64,000 nucleotides of DNA, from positions 4,402,001 to 4,466,000 of the forward strand of contig CM082578.2 in assembly GCA_040954595.2 (NCBI GenBank). Direction: 5' to 3'. The notes beneath the pieces are model-generated. The model saw nothing but the letters and a program-made list of their open reading frames with translations, ran no database searches and was not told the origin of the DNA. Each line of letters begins with the position of its first letter. The first letter of the stretch is position 1. This document shows, piece after piece, positions 13,792 through 27,312 of the stretch. This stretch comes from Balanoglossus misakiensis (Eukaryota; Hemichordata). The position numbers were made by a program, and so were the translations under genes.

Positions 13792-14978
13792 TGAGTTAGG
13801 AAGCACCATCTACGCACGCGCACCGAGAGCAACCAGATGACAGTGGAAAATGTTCCCGATTTGTGCCTAAGTCTATTCCATGCTGTATGTATATTCGAGT
13901 GTTTGGTCTACTAAAATGAATATCACTTGAACTAATGCTCGGGCAACATCATTAAGTAGTGCAAGATAGATTAGTCAATATTGATGCTAGGGTCATTGAC
14001 GGACAGGAAATGCCAACGCAAAGAAGTGACCTTGATGCCTAGCGTAGCCCTCGTCTTGCACGTTGCATTTGAATTTTAATTGACTCTATCATATCCTGTT
14101 TACCCTTAGACTAAATTAAAAGCATGACGTCACAACCATTGTATTGTACAATAAGATGGATATAGTTGCCTTTAGAAAAAAACTGGAAAATAAAGCGTGC
14201 GTTTTACATTTTCTAGCAGTATTTGAAAAGAGAGGAACATTTCCACACGGCCTAATTGTGATCATTAGGGGTTTCTCAAATAACTCTAGCTTCTGGCTAT
14301 TGTTTCAGTATTTCTTTACCTCCAATGAACCACCTCTGGTTTCTTGTTCTTCTCCGGATAGCCTGACATGTTCAGTCTTTGGCTTCTTATCAAACCGGTT
14401 GTTGCTGACAAATGAATTTTAATCCGGACAAGAATTCAATGTTCAACAACTTCACAACCACAAAACGGTTGTGTTGCAAAAGCAAATGCCGAGAAATTCT
14501 CCGTGTTTCACAGAGTAGAACAAGAAACCACAGTTGATACACAAAATAAAAACACTGAGAAATGTCCCAAAGTTGAGGGTTATTGGAACTTCAAGGTAGA
14601 TATTTGCTTTCTTTCTCGAGCAAGAATTTTTGCATTATCAGGGGTAACGTTGTACATGTAGGTTATGGCCTGTACAGTTTACCCTTCCCCGAGGCCGTCG
14701 ATTCATTTCATTCGGTGTGCAAGGGTAGCGGTAAAGACATTAGTTTAAAAATCCATGACAGACTTGTATAACAAACGTCTATAGCTATGCAAACATCCAA
14801 CGAGAAAAGTTTTTCCTTTGACTTGTTAGAAATAACCGTGTCGATCTTTTTCGTATTAATTATCTCTTAAGAGAGCAATCACGTGGATTATTGTCTTTAA
14901 TTTGCATACGCTATGGCGAATACTCAAGTAAACTGTTATTGAAACCACACATTGAAATCGAAGTACTCATGTCTTCTG

Positions 14979-15044
14979 AGACAGACAGATAGACAGTCAA
15001 ACAGACGGACAGACGGACGGACAGACAGTGAGTGAGTGAGTGAG
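14979..15044. repeat. Microsatellite (ACAG/ACGG)n followed by (TGAG)n
   Basis: Runs of ACAG and ACGG tetramers change into five copies of GTGA. A simple-sequence repeat. Confidence 0.85.
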
Positions 15045-16514
15045 TATTTTAAGATCAGCATTATAAGGGATTTAATGTTATTTCTCACTGTTTTATGTTC
15101 TAACAATTCTCTGTTTCACATACTTCTCGTTTTGATCGACTTTGACGAGATTCACTGCCGGGAATTTTCTCCGATGCACCCGAATATCTGCTTAATGTAA
15201 CGATGAGAAAAACTGAGAAGCATGTACATTTCTATTTTCTGACAGCAACAAGCTCGGTGGAGACGATTAACCCGCATTAAAATATTAAATGCAAGTGGAT
15301 GAAGCTGTTCCAAATGGGCACGCCGTAAAATGATCGTACTATGTTTCATATTTGATGTACTTTGGCGATAATATAAAAACTCTAATGGACACCAGTGTAG
15401 TCTAATGGTATTAGTAATTTCTGACGAGTAACATTTAATATAGTCGGCTTAATGCTCACACTCTATAACAATCATGTTGCTCTGAAGACATCGTATTTCA
15501 TTGAAAAGAAGCAGCAGACAACGTTATTTTGGCACAATACGTTGAGAATATCAACGCTCAGTTTGGTTGTTTGTATTACAGCGATGATAGCGGCAGTATA
15601 ATTGGTTGGCGATGATGCATTTCTGGTTCGACGGAGATCTATATGTACCTAAGGGAACCAGCTGTTTCATCTCTAACCCCGAGTCTTTTACTTACATGTA
15701 GCCGAGTTCACTTTTATTACATATTGTAATTCAGGCGTGTACATTACGAGTTAGGTTCATTGGCTTAATACTTAATACTTAATAGCAGGCAAACGAAAGG
15801 GCTTTTAAATTTGGAAATGTACATTTTCACGGCAACTATTTTTTGATCGAAATGATAACTCTCCCGATAAAACTATTGTAATCCTTATTATGGACTAATC
15901 CATCACAAAAAAATTACATCAGACGAAAACATTCCACGTCCGATTGCATGAAGGGGGTTTACATTGAATGGACATTAAAACAGGTATAGAATTTCGGATC
16001 AACAAGAATGGTCTGGAGACCAACCGTACACCTGAACTGCATGATGAGTCGACGCTCTCGATAGCTCAGAGGATAATGCAACGTGGTACTAAAGACACAG
16101 TGTTTGAAATGAAGAACTGACAGCATATATTCCTGCAGAATGACGCCCTTGATTGGTCATTCCTTTCAACTTACGAACGGGGATCCAGTGTCCCGTGAAT
16201 CCACCGATAGATATTTTAATAATGTCTATTCATAAAAGTCAAAGGTTCTGTAGATGAGTCTCGGGAGGCATAGTTACAGGCCTTAATGTGTTGTGGGTCA
16301 CTTGTTATTATATAATATAATTTCTACAATGAGGACCATCTGTGTGTATGAAGCATGAAGCAATATGAATTGCACCAGCAGAGAGTCGGTTTGGACAACT
16401 TTCCTTGACTGAGCGGTATCGAGTGCCGGTATAGAATATTTCGGTTGGTGAAGATGTCTTACTTATTCTTTACTATCAATCACGTGATCTGGCAATGTGT
16501 CCCATGGCGCAGTC

Positions 16515-16707
16515 ATTTCCAGATGACGGGCAAGCAATATTTCGGCACCCAGTAAAAGTTTTTCCGAGTATGTTTTTACTTTAGAACCGCCAAACACATA
16601 ACATGTATCATGTATGTTGTCTCATCAGCCTCATTGCATTTCGTCTGCACAGTCTTTGTCTGCACCACGTAAGTCCACGTTGCTGAAGTTGCCCGTCATC
16701 TGGAAAT
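16515..16707. repeat. 19-bp perfect inverted repeat, 155-nt spacer
   Basis: ATTTCCAGATGACGGGCAA at 16,515-16,533 is the exact reverse complement of 16,689-16,707. The spacer is AT-rich and non-coding. It could be the arms of a small foldback transposon. Confidence 0.6.
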
Positions 16708-19700
16708 TTGAATGCGACCGTAACTGCCACCTGAACGCGTCTGACGTCATTTGATAGCGAAGAATAGAGTCATAAAAATCACAGTTGTGTTGATTAGAAT
16801 TTCGAATAACCCCCCCCCCCCTCTCCGCGCCCAACCAACCATGGCAACTTTGACAAATTGCATGCTTTAATGGCGCTGCGGAAATAAAAATGAAATGATC
16901 TGCAGTTCGTAAAACATTCTCGCAGCCATGGTTGACGACACGTAACGTTATTCATTTGTCATCTAGATAGTTAAAAATAGATATTGTCCATGAGTCCTGT
17001 TTCCTCATTTCGTAATATTTTAATAAATCTAGATCAAACTTTCTGGTTTAATTATTTTTCTGCGGTTTAAAATCTTAATATCTTCATTTTTCACGCCGTA
17101 TTTACTTAGCTGAATCTTTTCTTTGTAACATTTGGTTCTTGTTAAAATGGACAGTTTCTTTTTTTTATTTCTGCAATATCAACCCTGGAGATGGTTCAGA
17201 TTTCCCTTGCTCTTTAAATCATTCTGACGATAATTTATGAAGCTTAGCTTGCGATTTACGGGGATTTTATTGGTTGAGTAATACTTATCACTTCCAACAT
17301 GACAGCTACAAAACACCACGGGAGTCACTGCACAAAATCAGAGCATCAAACTGATTTGTTTTATGACTTTTATTCGGACAAAATAATAATAATCATAATA
17401 CTGGTGACGATGTCCTCATTCTGTAGGCCTGTAGGATTCTTCGCGAGGGCGCCACTTCCGTAATTGGATGCCATTTGTTCAAGTCAACCCGTAACGTCCA
17501 GGTAATCAAATCTTGTAAAGCTGTGTATAAAGCAGGTCTGGCATATAAAATTGTTGCACTTATGGCACGTGGACCCAAATTTATATATGCTACTCTGGGA
17601 TGAATTTCACAAAAGGACCAACAGGTCATCTTTCCCACGGCCCTTTGATTGGTCCACTGAGTTGTGTAATGTAAAATACGAAAAGGTGCACTTTAGGTAT
17701 ACAGTTGTACACATTTTGTTCACTGTTAAAAACTAATTTGTCGGCGTAAGTTTCGAATAGAATTCACAAAACGTCATAAATTATCCATCCAAGTAATGCG
17801 TGTCTGGTAAGAAGCCGTACCCCACCTTACAAATGAAGACAAATGAATAGCCAAACACTGAAAAGCTATACCATTCACAGACTATATGTCAGTGAAAATG
17901 CTCCATCGAAGACCCGAAATTTTGAATATCAAACAAATCTCAACGGAAATATTCAACCTGTCATACTAATACAGGACAAATGTCAACCCTTTCAATCAAC
18001 AATTATTCGCATAATCACAATCAAGTGATAGATAATGTACAGATGCTATGCTACATTGCGCGCTAAAGTAGCGGACGAAAGGCAATACTCTCCGTGAGCC
18101 AGCTGCCCCCCACCCGTAGCCCAACCTCATTTTCAGAGTATTAATCTTTCATTACGGGGGTCCAAAAAAACCACATTTATCACGGGACTAGCACCAACGA
18201 CTTCAGTACGCAATGACGCCACTGTGTGTGTGTCCATTTCCCTTTACATTCGCACTCAGGGTCTCCGAATTATCATCATGAACAACCTTTTTGGTCCGAC
18301 CGCGTGATCCCGTCTGTCTCAATATCAGAAAGGGTTGTGTCTCCGTCGCCTATTTAGTAACGTTTTCAATATTCTTTGGTTGCAGGACCGATAAATAAAC
18401 AATGAGTAATGTCCTTCTTGCATGTTCTTACCAGGCCTTTTGTTCTGCGCATGTGAATAGCCTCGTTCTGGAAAATATGTTCCACCTGCAGCCAATCCGT
18501 TGTCGAATGACGTTGCCTCTGGTGTATTTCGATTGTCTTGTCATTTGCATCGGTCGGCCTATGAGATAACTACACTTTTATGCGACCCAGCTCGGCTTTC
18601 ACCTGTCACATGATAGTTTGTGGGGTTTTATATGTTTTTGCTACAAGTAACTTTAAGCGATGTTTTATTTCGAGTCTTTAATTGGCTCTCCCGCAGCTGT
18701 TGTTAGGTGCGTGGTTCAAGGATGATGTTGCCCGGATGTTGCATCTGTGACAATGCAAAAACTCACCGTTGTTGTGAACCTTTCTGGTGATATTTGTATC
18801 AAACATTAAAAACACTATTTTCATAACAACAGTCTGCTATGTGTCAAGGAAAACCTTTGCAAATCGCTTCATGAATATTCATGCAGCAAGTAGTGCTTCT
18901 CCAAACCTTTGTAGGGAAGACCACAAGAGTGACCAAATTCTGTCGTTGCCCGTGGTACCAGAGCAAAGCACATGCAGTACTGACGTGGCTACTGTACTGG
19001 ATTACCCTTGCCGACGGTACATCTGCCCTCGCGCACGACGGAAAGAATACTCCAATAAAATGCGAACGACAACATTAACACTGTTCATGTCGACAATTCT
19101 TTCTTTTTATCGCGTTGACATAAACTTCGAAGTGGCCACTTTCCATCAAAGCCATATCACCTTACATCGAAACCAATAGAAACCTCCGATATTTTGGTCC
19201 CACGTTGGGCTTTACGCGCACAAGGGTGGAAGACCTTCCATGAACTTCATCTGTGAGACTACATCACGAGGTTATAGTGTTTTGCTGAGCTCACGACCAC
19301 CTCAAAGACCGAATGTGTGTCTGTGCATAATAGAGCGGGATATTTTTTTTTATTTTTTTTATTGAGGACCCGACGTTTGATAAAAGAATATAAATGATGT
19401 ATTTCCCTCCATGTGGTTTATTGTACTCTTTAAACTCATCACTTCACAGGAGTCCAACTTCACTAACCATCAAACGGTGGAAGTAGCAACGTTAAAAAAA
19501 ACCTTCACCCCACGAAGTTCGCTCTGGGTCAGTTTTTTTTATGGTCTACACGTCCACGTGTCCACTGGATCAAATGTAGTGACTGCACACCCCGGGCCTC
19601 CCAAAATGTGTTAGGTCGTTGTGGGTCGACGAAAAAACTTGCTGACATGGCAACCTTTACTATGATCCTCGCGAGTGGGGCAAATGTAAGAAAAAGTTGC

Positions 19701-22700
19701 ATATAGCCGCGGTCATAATTATGCGCCATGTCGTCAGACAACTTCAATAAAGACGTCTTCTGCACGTTGCGGTTTCAGTGTGCATTCCGCCTGTGCTGTA
19801 CGTGGTGGTCGCGAGCTGTCTACTGTATACATGTAAGTCCGCGTTCACAAATATTGGGGATAGGGACGTAGAATTTGTTATCTCCTCTATAACCACAGCC
19901 GCGCAAAGTTAGATCCCTCGTCACCGTGCCCTTGGCCGGAATTTTCCATTTGCCCACCACCAATCCATGTCGGTGTTCTTCCCAGACATTTCTGATACAG
20001 CAGCCACCAATTTGCATGGGAATGTTATGGATTACGATTTCATGCCGTTATTTTTCCAAAATTAAAGAGTCGTGACGTCGTATTCTGTGCTAAAAGTTTT
20101 GATAAAAAGGCGTACAAAAGACATTTTTATTTGAAATTGTCTAATATCGTTTTTTCTTTGGTTTCCAATTTCATTTGTGTATAAAAATATTAATAATAGA
20201 GTATAGTGGCCCGTCTTTTTATCATGCAGGGCTTGCGCGCCTTGCAATGCGACCAAAGAACGCCTGGATGAGCTGGCCAATGACGTCAATTGTATTTACA
20301 TAATTGTTTTACGTCACGGTAAACGCTTCCACCGAGGTACATCTCTATGACAATGTGTGTCTCCAAGAGCGGAATTTCACCAGGGTCAGATGACAGTGAC
20401 TGACAACTGTGCGTCGCCACTAAAGCACTGCTGACCCATTGAAGTCAGCCATTTCACATGCGGCCTTTCGCTTGGTCACTGCATCATACAGCAAAAGAAG
20501 CAGGATTTTATTCGCCCCCTGCTTTGCGAATATATCTTTATTCCTGGCAACGGCTTGTCCTTGAGTGCGTGCGGTCACTACTCTTTAACGCCAGACATCA
20601 TAGTTCATTCCACCAGTGTGCTGTTAAAATTGACCTTGGCCCCCCATGAGAGACTGAACTTGAGCGCAGACCCGTCGTTAAGCCATTTATCTTTAATATA
20701 AAACAACGGTTATGAGGCTATGATATGTAAACACAAGATAGTAAAACGGTGTTGGGCGATCCCTTCTATCAAGAATGTGCTTGCTTGTCTTCTTTCGGAG
20801 AGATTTGTAAAAAAATCAATGTGCTTTACAATTCTCAGAACGGCGTGTATTGGAATATCTGTACTTTTCATGAATAAACTTATGAAACTTCATTAAACAG
20901 ATACAGACTGCTCAGCCCTTCAAGTAGGTTTTCGATTTTCGTATATACCTAGAGATATCCGACATTTCGACAGAGAGCACCAGAATATAGACTGAGGCTA
21001 CTGGCCATTGCAAATAAGCAGTTTTGGCCGCATTGGTAATTAAATTTACAAGTTTTTACAAGGTTTTGCATTTTTTTGCAAAGTAAATAGTTCCCGAAAT
21101 TATTTCTTTGTTTATTGAACTGTTTGTAAGGGGCATTTATTTTGTGTAGATTTTTTATGAATGTGTCTGTATGTATGTAGGTAGACGCTCTTAAAATTCA
21201 CTTTGCATCAACGTGGTGCCCAAAATATTACATCAAAGTTACACTTGGAAACAAAATGGTCGCCACAACGGTGGACAAAATTTGCGCCCATATTGTCTTC
21301 CTCCAGCATTCTCCAAAAATCAAATGTGTTAGCCTTAAGAGAATAATATTCCTTTTGTAGTAGAATTTGCTCCGTGTATTTGTTCGGGCCATTCATCTTC
21401 ACTCGGTCATCTTCATCTTGGCCATCTTCTGTTCTGTGTTCGTGACAAGTCAGACTCTTAACCACGTCATCAAACCTGCAACGAGCCGTGGACCACAACT
21501 TCTCCGGTCAACATTAAACCTTTCAACGTGGACATAAAGTGCATATCGCGTTTAATTGTCGATTTCAGGAAAAAATGGCGCGATTCTCGTGGTGTACTGT
21601 ATTCACGGGGAGGGGGGGGGGGGGTTCTATCCTTAAGATCAACCTGAATGTTTGGCAAACGCATTTTCACTGAAGTAAGATGCTAATGAATATTCTTACG
21701 AGTGCAAGCATGGCCGTGCTGCGTCTTGTCCGATTGGGGATCGTTGAGGCTGGGTCACATTTATCATCCCCCTGCCTTCATAATTGTCATGTAGCTGTTG
21801 TAATGGATACAGAATCTGTTTGGATTTCACCCAAACAGCCTATAAGTGTTATCCAGGAGTAGCGGCTCATTTATTTTCCCAAGAACGCGTAACGATCGTC
21901 TCATCCTCGGTGTTGAAGCCACAGTTTAATTACGACAGCCTCAGTTCCGGTAGTAAGCGGTGTACAGTATAGTCTCTGGGCAAATAAACAACGCCAAACG
22001 ATCTGTGTTTAGACGTAATGTCAGTACACAGGGTGACATGGCGTAAACATTGGAAATATTCAAGCATATGGTTGAGCTAAATCCACCAGTGGAAAATAAT
22101 TCAGTAAATCAAAATGGTGCTGTAGCAATTTGTTAGAAAATTGCGAGACATCTTAAGATGGCCAATGTTGGTTTCTTACAAGTGTCACGTGGGTCAAGTA
22201 GCTTTCAGACCAACATATACAAACTTGATTGTGATCTTCCGGAGGTAGAGATTTCCTCAGTATTTCAAATATTATACGTAAAGGTATACATTGAGAATTT
22301 GGTAAACCCGACAAGTCGCCCAAATCTTTGTCCCACGAAGTCCGATTTTCTGAAACACCTGCGTTGTGTGACATTAAAAAGACATCATACGAGAATTACA
22401 AGCAAGAGATTTTCACAGATTACATGTACTAAAAAATATAGGGATCTTAAAGAAGAAATCATGATGACCGATTATGATAAAGGTTTGTTCGTTAGAATGT
22501 TAACTCGGCATTGAACATCTGTTTCAAACTGCGTGAAATCGAGAGAAGAGCTGACAAATTTCGTACAAATATTTGCCTGAGGAGAGATCTATGTTGAACG
22601 ATTCTGTATAAACCTCTCAGTTACATGTACATGTATGACTACACCAAGCATGGCCGACAACCTTTAATTGGTCTGCTTTTTGTACAATACATTTCCATCA

Positions 22701-22750
22701 CCGCATCACCGCCTCCACAGTCGTCATCATGATCATGATCATCATGACAA

Positions 22751-22861
<111 letters not shown>

Positions 22862-25800
22862 ACCGCCACCAACGTGACCAAGCTTTGATTACTTGAAGAC
22901 AAGTCATCTCGGAATAACCAAACGTAATACTGTATTTCCTTGATGCGTTGCCATATGTCAATATTAAGGTACTTGGGGAATTCAATTTAACTTGAACTTA
23001 CGAAGATGATCATACAATATATATTCTTATTCGGAAATGCCACGCTTTTACGGAATAGAACTAAAAACACAGCTAATATTTTCTTTTTCAGAATATGATA
23101 GATGGGCTTCGGTGTCGCTTATTTGGCTTTGCTAAACAGTAAAAATGCCACCGTTTAAAATAAAAAATAAATACATGCATTTTCAAACGCTAACATATAC
23201 ATTCCGCCTGTTAAAGGCGAAAACCGACGAACTGATAACATCGTTATAAATACATTGCAATGAGTGTCGTAAAAATGTCGCCATATTTTGGTTTGACGTA
23301 CATACAATGTAGTCCAGACTATGGGAACACATTCCCTTATAATTTCCGCCATTGTCACCAGACTACTGATTCCCAGTTACTGCAGAAACAAGGGCAATTT
23401 TGGAACTTGAAATATATGTCTGGCTTACAGTTGAATAAATATTCCCACCAAACGGTTAAATAGATATATGGAGTAAGAAACAACTTGAAAACAGAGCCAC
23501 GGCGCGCAAGGTCAGAAGTCTTTGCTCTCTCGTTATGCTGGCCTTCCAAATTTGGCCCCGCAAAAAATATACATTTGGGAGGTGAAGTGTGTATTTCCGT
23601 CCGCCTTCATTGAGGATATAGGTTTCTTGTTTGTCGCCGGCATGACAGTGATGAAATGCCCGGGGTGAAGATTAATCGCTGTAACTGTTCATGTGGTTAC
23701 GTTCTGTTTAGTCTGTTATCTGCGATTTGCAAAAGTTTCTTTTGCAAATAAGTTGAAATTTCCTGAGGAGACTTTATCTGACCTAGAAAATACCGGAAGG
23801 TTTAGCTCCTGCTGGCGGTGCAACGACGACGGAGACGACTTCCAACCACTACCGCAAACATTTTCTTAGTACAGCTCTTGCTCCCCTGTCAGTTTTATTG
23901 CCGGGCACTATGAATATAGACTGTCCTACTTCAGCTTTGGTTTGGTAACGAACTTAAATCCAAGCGCACCTTAATTTACGACACAGATGCACTTGATGAT
24001 AAATCTACAGTCGGCCGTATTTCTGGTGTGTTTTAACGTTCTGCACAGTTCTACAATTCCGCATTCACTTTAGTGGTCAGCGCGGCCATGGGGCTTCATG
24101 GCTTTCTGCTCACGTTCCACCGTCCGCCAGCTCTAGGCTAGCTTGCCGTCCTATGGATGCGCTATGAAATCCCACAATAGCGAGAGGATAGACAGGAACC
24201 ATATTCTGATTTTTACAATATTCGTTCATCACAGACGTCAGTCGGTTTAATACATCATTCAAGTTACTTCTTGAAGATAGCTCGATTAATATTTTAATCA
24301 CTTTAGAACAAACTACATAACTTCTTGATGAGTTAACAAACAGGCGCTCAGAGCTAGTCTAGGCTAATTTATATTAGTTTTCATGGAGTCAGCCATTTCC
24401 CAAATTTTCAAAAGTCAATAATTGGGGCATAATTTTTACTCTGGGATTTGATCGATCGGTCCGTCTGTGTTAATATTTGTAGTTTTCTATTTTAACAAGG
24501 GAATGATACCAGTATTTAATACATTACTTTTGTCAATCTAAACACTTAACTCATTCACCTTTCTTCAGACCAGACCTTTGACCATGGCAGTATATCTTTA
24601 TAGATACCGGTGCATGGTCGGCGTTGTTGTGGTGGCATGTCTCCGTGAGAATATTTTTTGTACATTTTGTCGGGGGAGGTGGGGGAGGGGTCGAGATCTT
24701 TACAAGCTTGGAAGTATAATTTCAAGAAAAGTTTGTATCAAGGCCGGGATCAAACAAGTGTCTGTGACCTAAGCTTATTACAACTAGTGATCATCGATCG
24801 GAGAACTGAACGGGCAGGACAAAAAAACATTTCAATTCTTGAAGAATTCTTGCGATGAAAGATGTTCTCAGTCCCACGCATGGTGCCACGTGGGATGCAC
24901 ATTGTCAAAATGTTTTAAAATAATAAACTTATCAATGTGTTGCATAAGTGATTTCATTCTGTCCGTTGCGTTGCTCATGCATGTTCGCTGCGCAGAGCTG
25001 TTGATTGATCGTCAAGAATAAACATTTTCTTCCAGTACTGCCAGGGACACTCTGGATGGAAGAGCGCCGACGTAGGCCAAAGAGAAAAAAGTTAATGTTC
25101 AAACTGATCACACAGCGGTACCAGTCAGTCAAAAAGAAGTAAATTTGTTTGAAAAGGGTCGCGTTATCGAACGTGCCATGCGCCCGTCATGTACTGAGCC
25201 CCGGAAGAAAAATTTAAGGAATATATTTTCCACATCATAACTCTATGAGTTAGCCCTGGAACCCATTTTTTTTGCTTTGAAGGGTGGGCATGTAAAATAA
25301 TATAACTTGAAGGTAACTTCAAAAGAATTGATTCTAATGTAACCAATGACTGAAGTACTGGTAAAGGCAGACGTTTGCAGAAAACTTCAGCTTCAGTTAT
25401 GCCCCTTTTGTGGGCGATGGATGAGATCCTAGGAGCAGCGAGACGCTTGAACTGGTGACCTGGGTCACTGAGTTCCATTTTCGCACGTGACACGGAGTTT
25501 CTGGTGAACACATGGACTATTCATCAACTTTTTACGATAACATGGCTACCAAATTTAAAAAAAATGAGTTTTATCTGCGATCTAGGTTCGACGTGAATCG
25601 GAACAATGTTTATATCGCGCAATGCCAAGTTGACCGGGCCGTAAAATAAAACTTGATGGTAAAGTTTCATTTCTATGGCATTATAAAACGAAATGTGGAC
25701 TCACTTATAAAATGTACTCAGGCGGTTTGCCTGTGATTTAGTCTCAGACATTCGTCATTGTGTGATCCCCGGGAGGGGGGGGGGTACCCTGAAGCATGCC

Positions 25801-26200
25801 TTGCTCATAGATCTCAATTTAAAAGCTATCGGCGTCTCAGTGTCTTAGCATTGCGACCACAACCATATACATACCCTATACTTTCCCTTCAAGCGAAGAA
25901 TATGTGTTTTGGGTTGTTCTTCGTGTATACCGGGTTAGAATGAAATTTACCTCCTGTCGGATTGTTTCCGCCGTAGTTATATTTTCAACGGGTTTCTCAG
26001 CAAACGAAACTGTCCCCCACCCCACCCCACAAACACGTGTATATGTAATATCTCATAAGCTTGTTTCATACATTTATCCCGGTATAAATAATTAATTTTT
26101 ACCAGTGGCGCTGTACAAAGCTTCATTGACACCAAATCCCGTCACTGCACAGATTTGCCAGATACTGCAGGAGCTAAACCCCATATTTTGGCATAATTAT
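22862..26200. other. Non-coding stretch, nothing recognised
   Basis: No domain or convincing exon. G-rich runs at about 24,671-24,690 and 25,766-25,785 are the only notable composition features. Confidence 0.4.
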
Positions 26201-26282
26201 GCACTTTGGGTTAAAAGCATGAAACTTGGTACACTTATGCATTGACCCATGGCGGCCATTTTCTGATATGGATCCAAAATTA

Positions 26283-26301
26283 CAGCGCCCTCTAGTGGCC
26301 A
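26283..26301 (-). promoter_or_regulatory. CTCF-type consensus site
   Basis: On the minus strand this reads TGGCCACTAGAGGGCGCTG, matching all 19 positions of the vertebrate CTCF core consensus as I recall it (YDRCCASYAGRKGGCRSYV). CTCF is conserved across bilaterians. Occupancy here is inference. Confidence 0.5.
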
Positions 26302-26411
26302 GAAACAGACATTCATACTTTAAAATTGTGCACTTTGGGTTAAAAGTATGAAATTTGGTACAATTATTCAATGACCCATGGCGGACATTTTCCAATATGG
26401 ATCCCAAAAGA

Positions 26412-26430
26412 CAGCGCCCTCTAGTGGCTA
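26412..26430 (-). promoter_or_regulatory. CTCF-type consensus site
   Basis: The minus strand reads TAGCCACTAGAGGGCGCTG, again 19 of 19 consensus positions. It lies in the second tandem unit of the left arm, 129 bp from the first site. Confidence 0.5.
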
Positions 26431-26595
26431 GAAACTGACATTTACACTTTTCCCCCCATTAATGACACTTTTTGGGCAAGTTTAACACTCAGAGACAGGA
26501 ATGTGGGTTGTAAAACATGCTTGCTGCCATACATTCCTTTGAATATTATCCTAATCCTGATGTACATGCATCAGATCAATCTTGTATAATACCAA

Positions 26596-26880
26596 TTGAA
26601 CGATTTGTTCTTCGAAATAACAACCAGTTCAATACACAAAGTCATGCAAAGGGGTAATACAACACCTCTTCTCCAGAAAGTCAAGGGTTCTCGAGAATAC
26701 AGGCAGCTCCTAAAGAACACGTGCTGTGAGAAACCTAGCAAAGCTATATCAAACCAACAGAATCCCAGTGGAAATCAAGTTGGACAACTCTTAGTCAAGC
26801 CCAAGAAAAGAGTCAACCTCAGGAAATCAGTGGCCAAAAGTCATGCACATGTTTCTGTAGGTGCTTTAGGTCTAGTCTGA
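26596..26880 (+). CDS. Unrecognised 94-codon ORF in the spacer of the palindromic element
   Basis: An open frame nearly fills the single-copy spacer between the two arms. The product is Lys/Asn/Gln-rich and basic, without membrane segments or motifs I recognise. It could be a remnant of the element's own gene, captured host sequence, or chance. I give it no function. Confidence 0.2.
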   Translation: MNDLFFEITTSSIHKVMQRGNTTPLLQKVKGSREYRQLLKNTCCEKPSKAISNQQNPSGNQVGQLLVKPKKRVNLRKSVAKSHAHVSVGALGLV

Positions 26881-27076
26881 CAGCAGTGGTCATTGTTACT
26901 GTGAAGGAAGATGTAATCAAGATTGATCTGATACATGTATATCAGGATTAGGATAATATACACATGAATGTATGGTAGCAAGCATGTTTTACAACCCACA
27001 TTCCTGTTTCTGAGTGTTACAAATGACCAAAAACTGCCATTAATGGGGGGGGGGGGGGAGTGTGAATGTCAGTTTC

Positions 27077-27095
27077 TGGCCACAAGAGGGCGCTG
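27077..27095 (+). promoter_or_regulatory. CTCF-type consensus site (one mismatch)
   Basis: Reads TGGCCACAAGAGGGCGCTG on plus, 18 of 19 consensus positions (A at position 8). It lies in the right arm, so it is inverted relative to the left-arm sites. Confidence 0.4.
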
Positions 27096-27201
27096 TCATA
27101 TTGGATCCATATCATAAAATGGCCGCCATGGGTCAATGCATATACCAAGTTTCAGGCTTTTAACCCGAAGTGCACGGTTTTTAAGTATGAATGTCTGTTT
27201 C

Positions 27202-27220
27202 TGGCCACTAGAGGGCGCTG
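27202..27220 (+). promoter_or_regulatory. CTCF-type consensus site
   Basis: Reads TGGCCACTAGAGGGCGCTG on plus, 19 of 19 consensus positions. Together the four sites form two divergent pairs across the element. Confidence 0.5.
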
Positions 27221-27312
27221 TCATTTTGGATCCATATCAGAAAATAGCCGCCATGGGTCAATGCATAAGTGTACCAAGTTTCATGCTTTTAACCCAAAGT
27301 GCACGATTTTTT

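Larger units (their letters stand above)
10295..22750. other. Non-coding stretch, about 12 kb
   Basis: No gene is recognised. It contains a GA-rich patch (11,497-11,531), a GACA/GTGA microsatellite (14,979-15,044), a quasi-palindrome (13,755-13,791) and a 19-bp perfect inverted repeat (16,515-16,533 with 16,689-16,707). Open frames of up to 130 codons occur at AT-rich places, but none has motif, codon or splice support. Confidence 0.4.
26201..27312. mobile_element. Large palindromic (foldback) element with tandem-repeat arms
   Basis: The left arm (about 26,201-26,592) and right arm (about 26,925-27,312) are inverted copies separated by about 330 bp. Each outer arm holds two tandem copies of a ~129-bp unit (gcactttgggtt ... 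tggatcc ... gcgccctctagtggc). The inner part of each arm is unique (acaggaatgtgggttgtaaa ... cctaatcctgat) and also inverted. This is the architecture of foldback-type DNA transposons. No target-site duplication is obvious. Each tandem unit carries a CTCF-like consensus site. Confidence 0.75.

Noticed and set aside
14979-15044. A CRISPR-like array or other regularly spaced repeat
   Set aside because: It is a tetranucleotide microsatellite; nothing in this animal sequence resembles repeat-spacer structure.
18787-19179. 130-codon plus-strand frame
   Set aside because: No recognisable motif, no supporting exon; expected by chance over 64 kb in six frames.
22158-22514. 118-codon plus-strand frame
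   Set aside because: Starts with an ATG but has no recognised motif or flanking exons. Kept only as a remote possibility.
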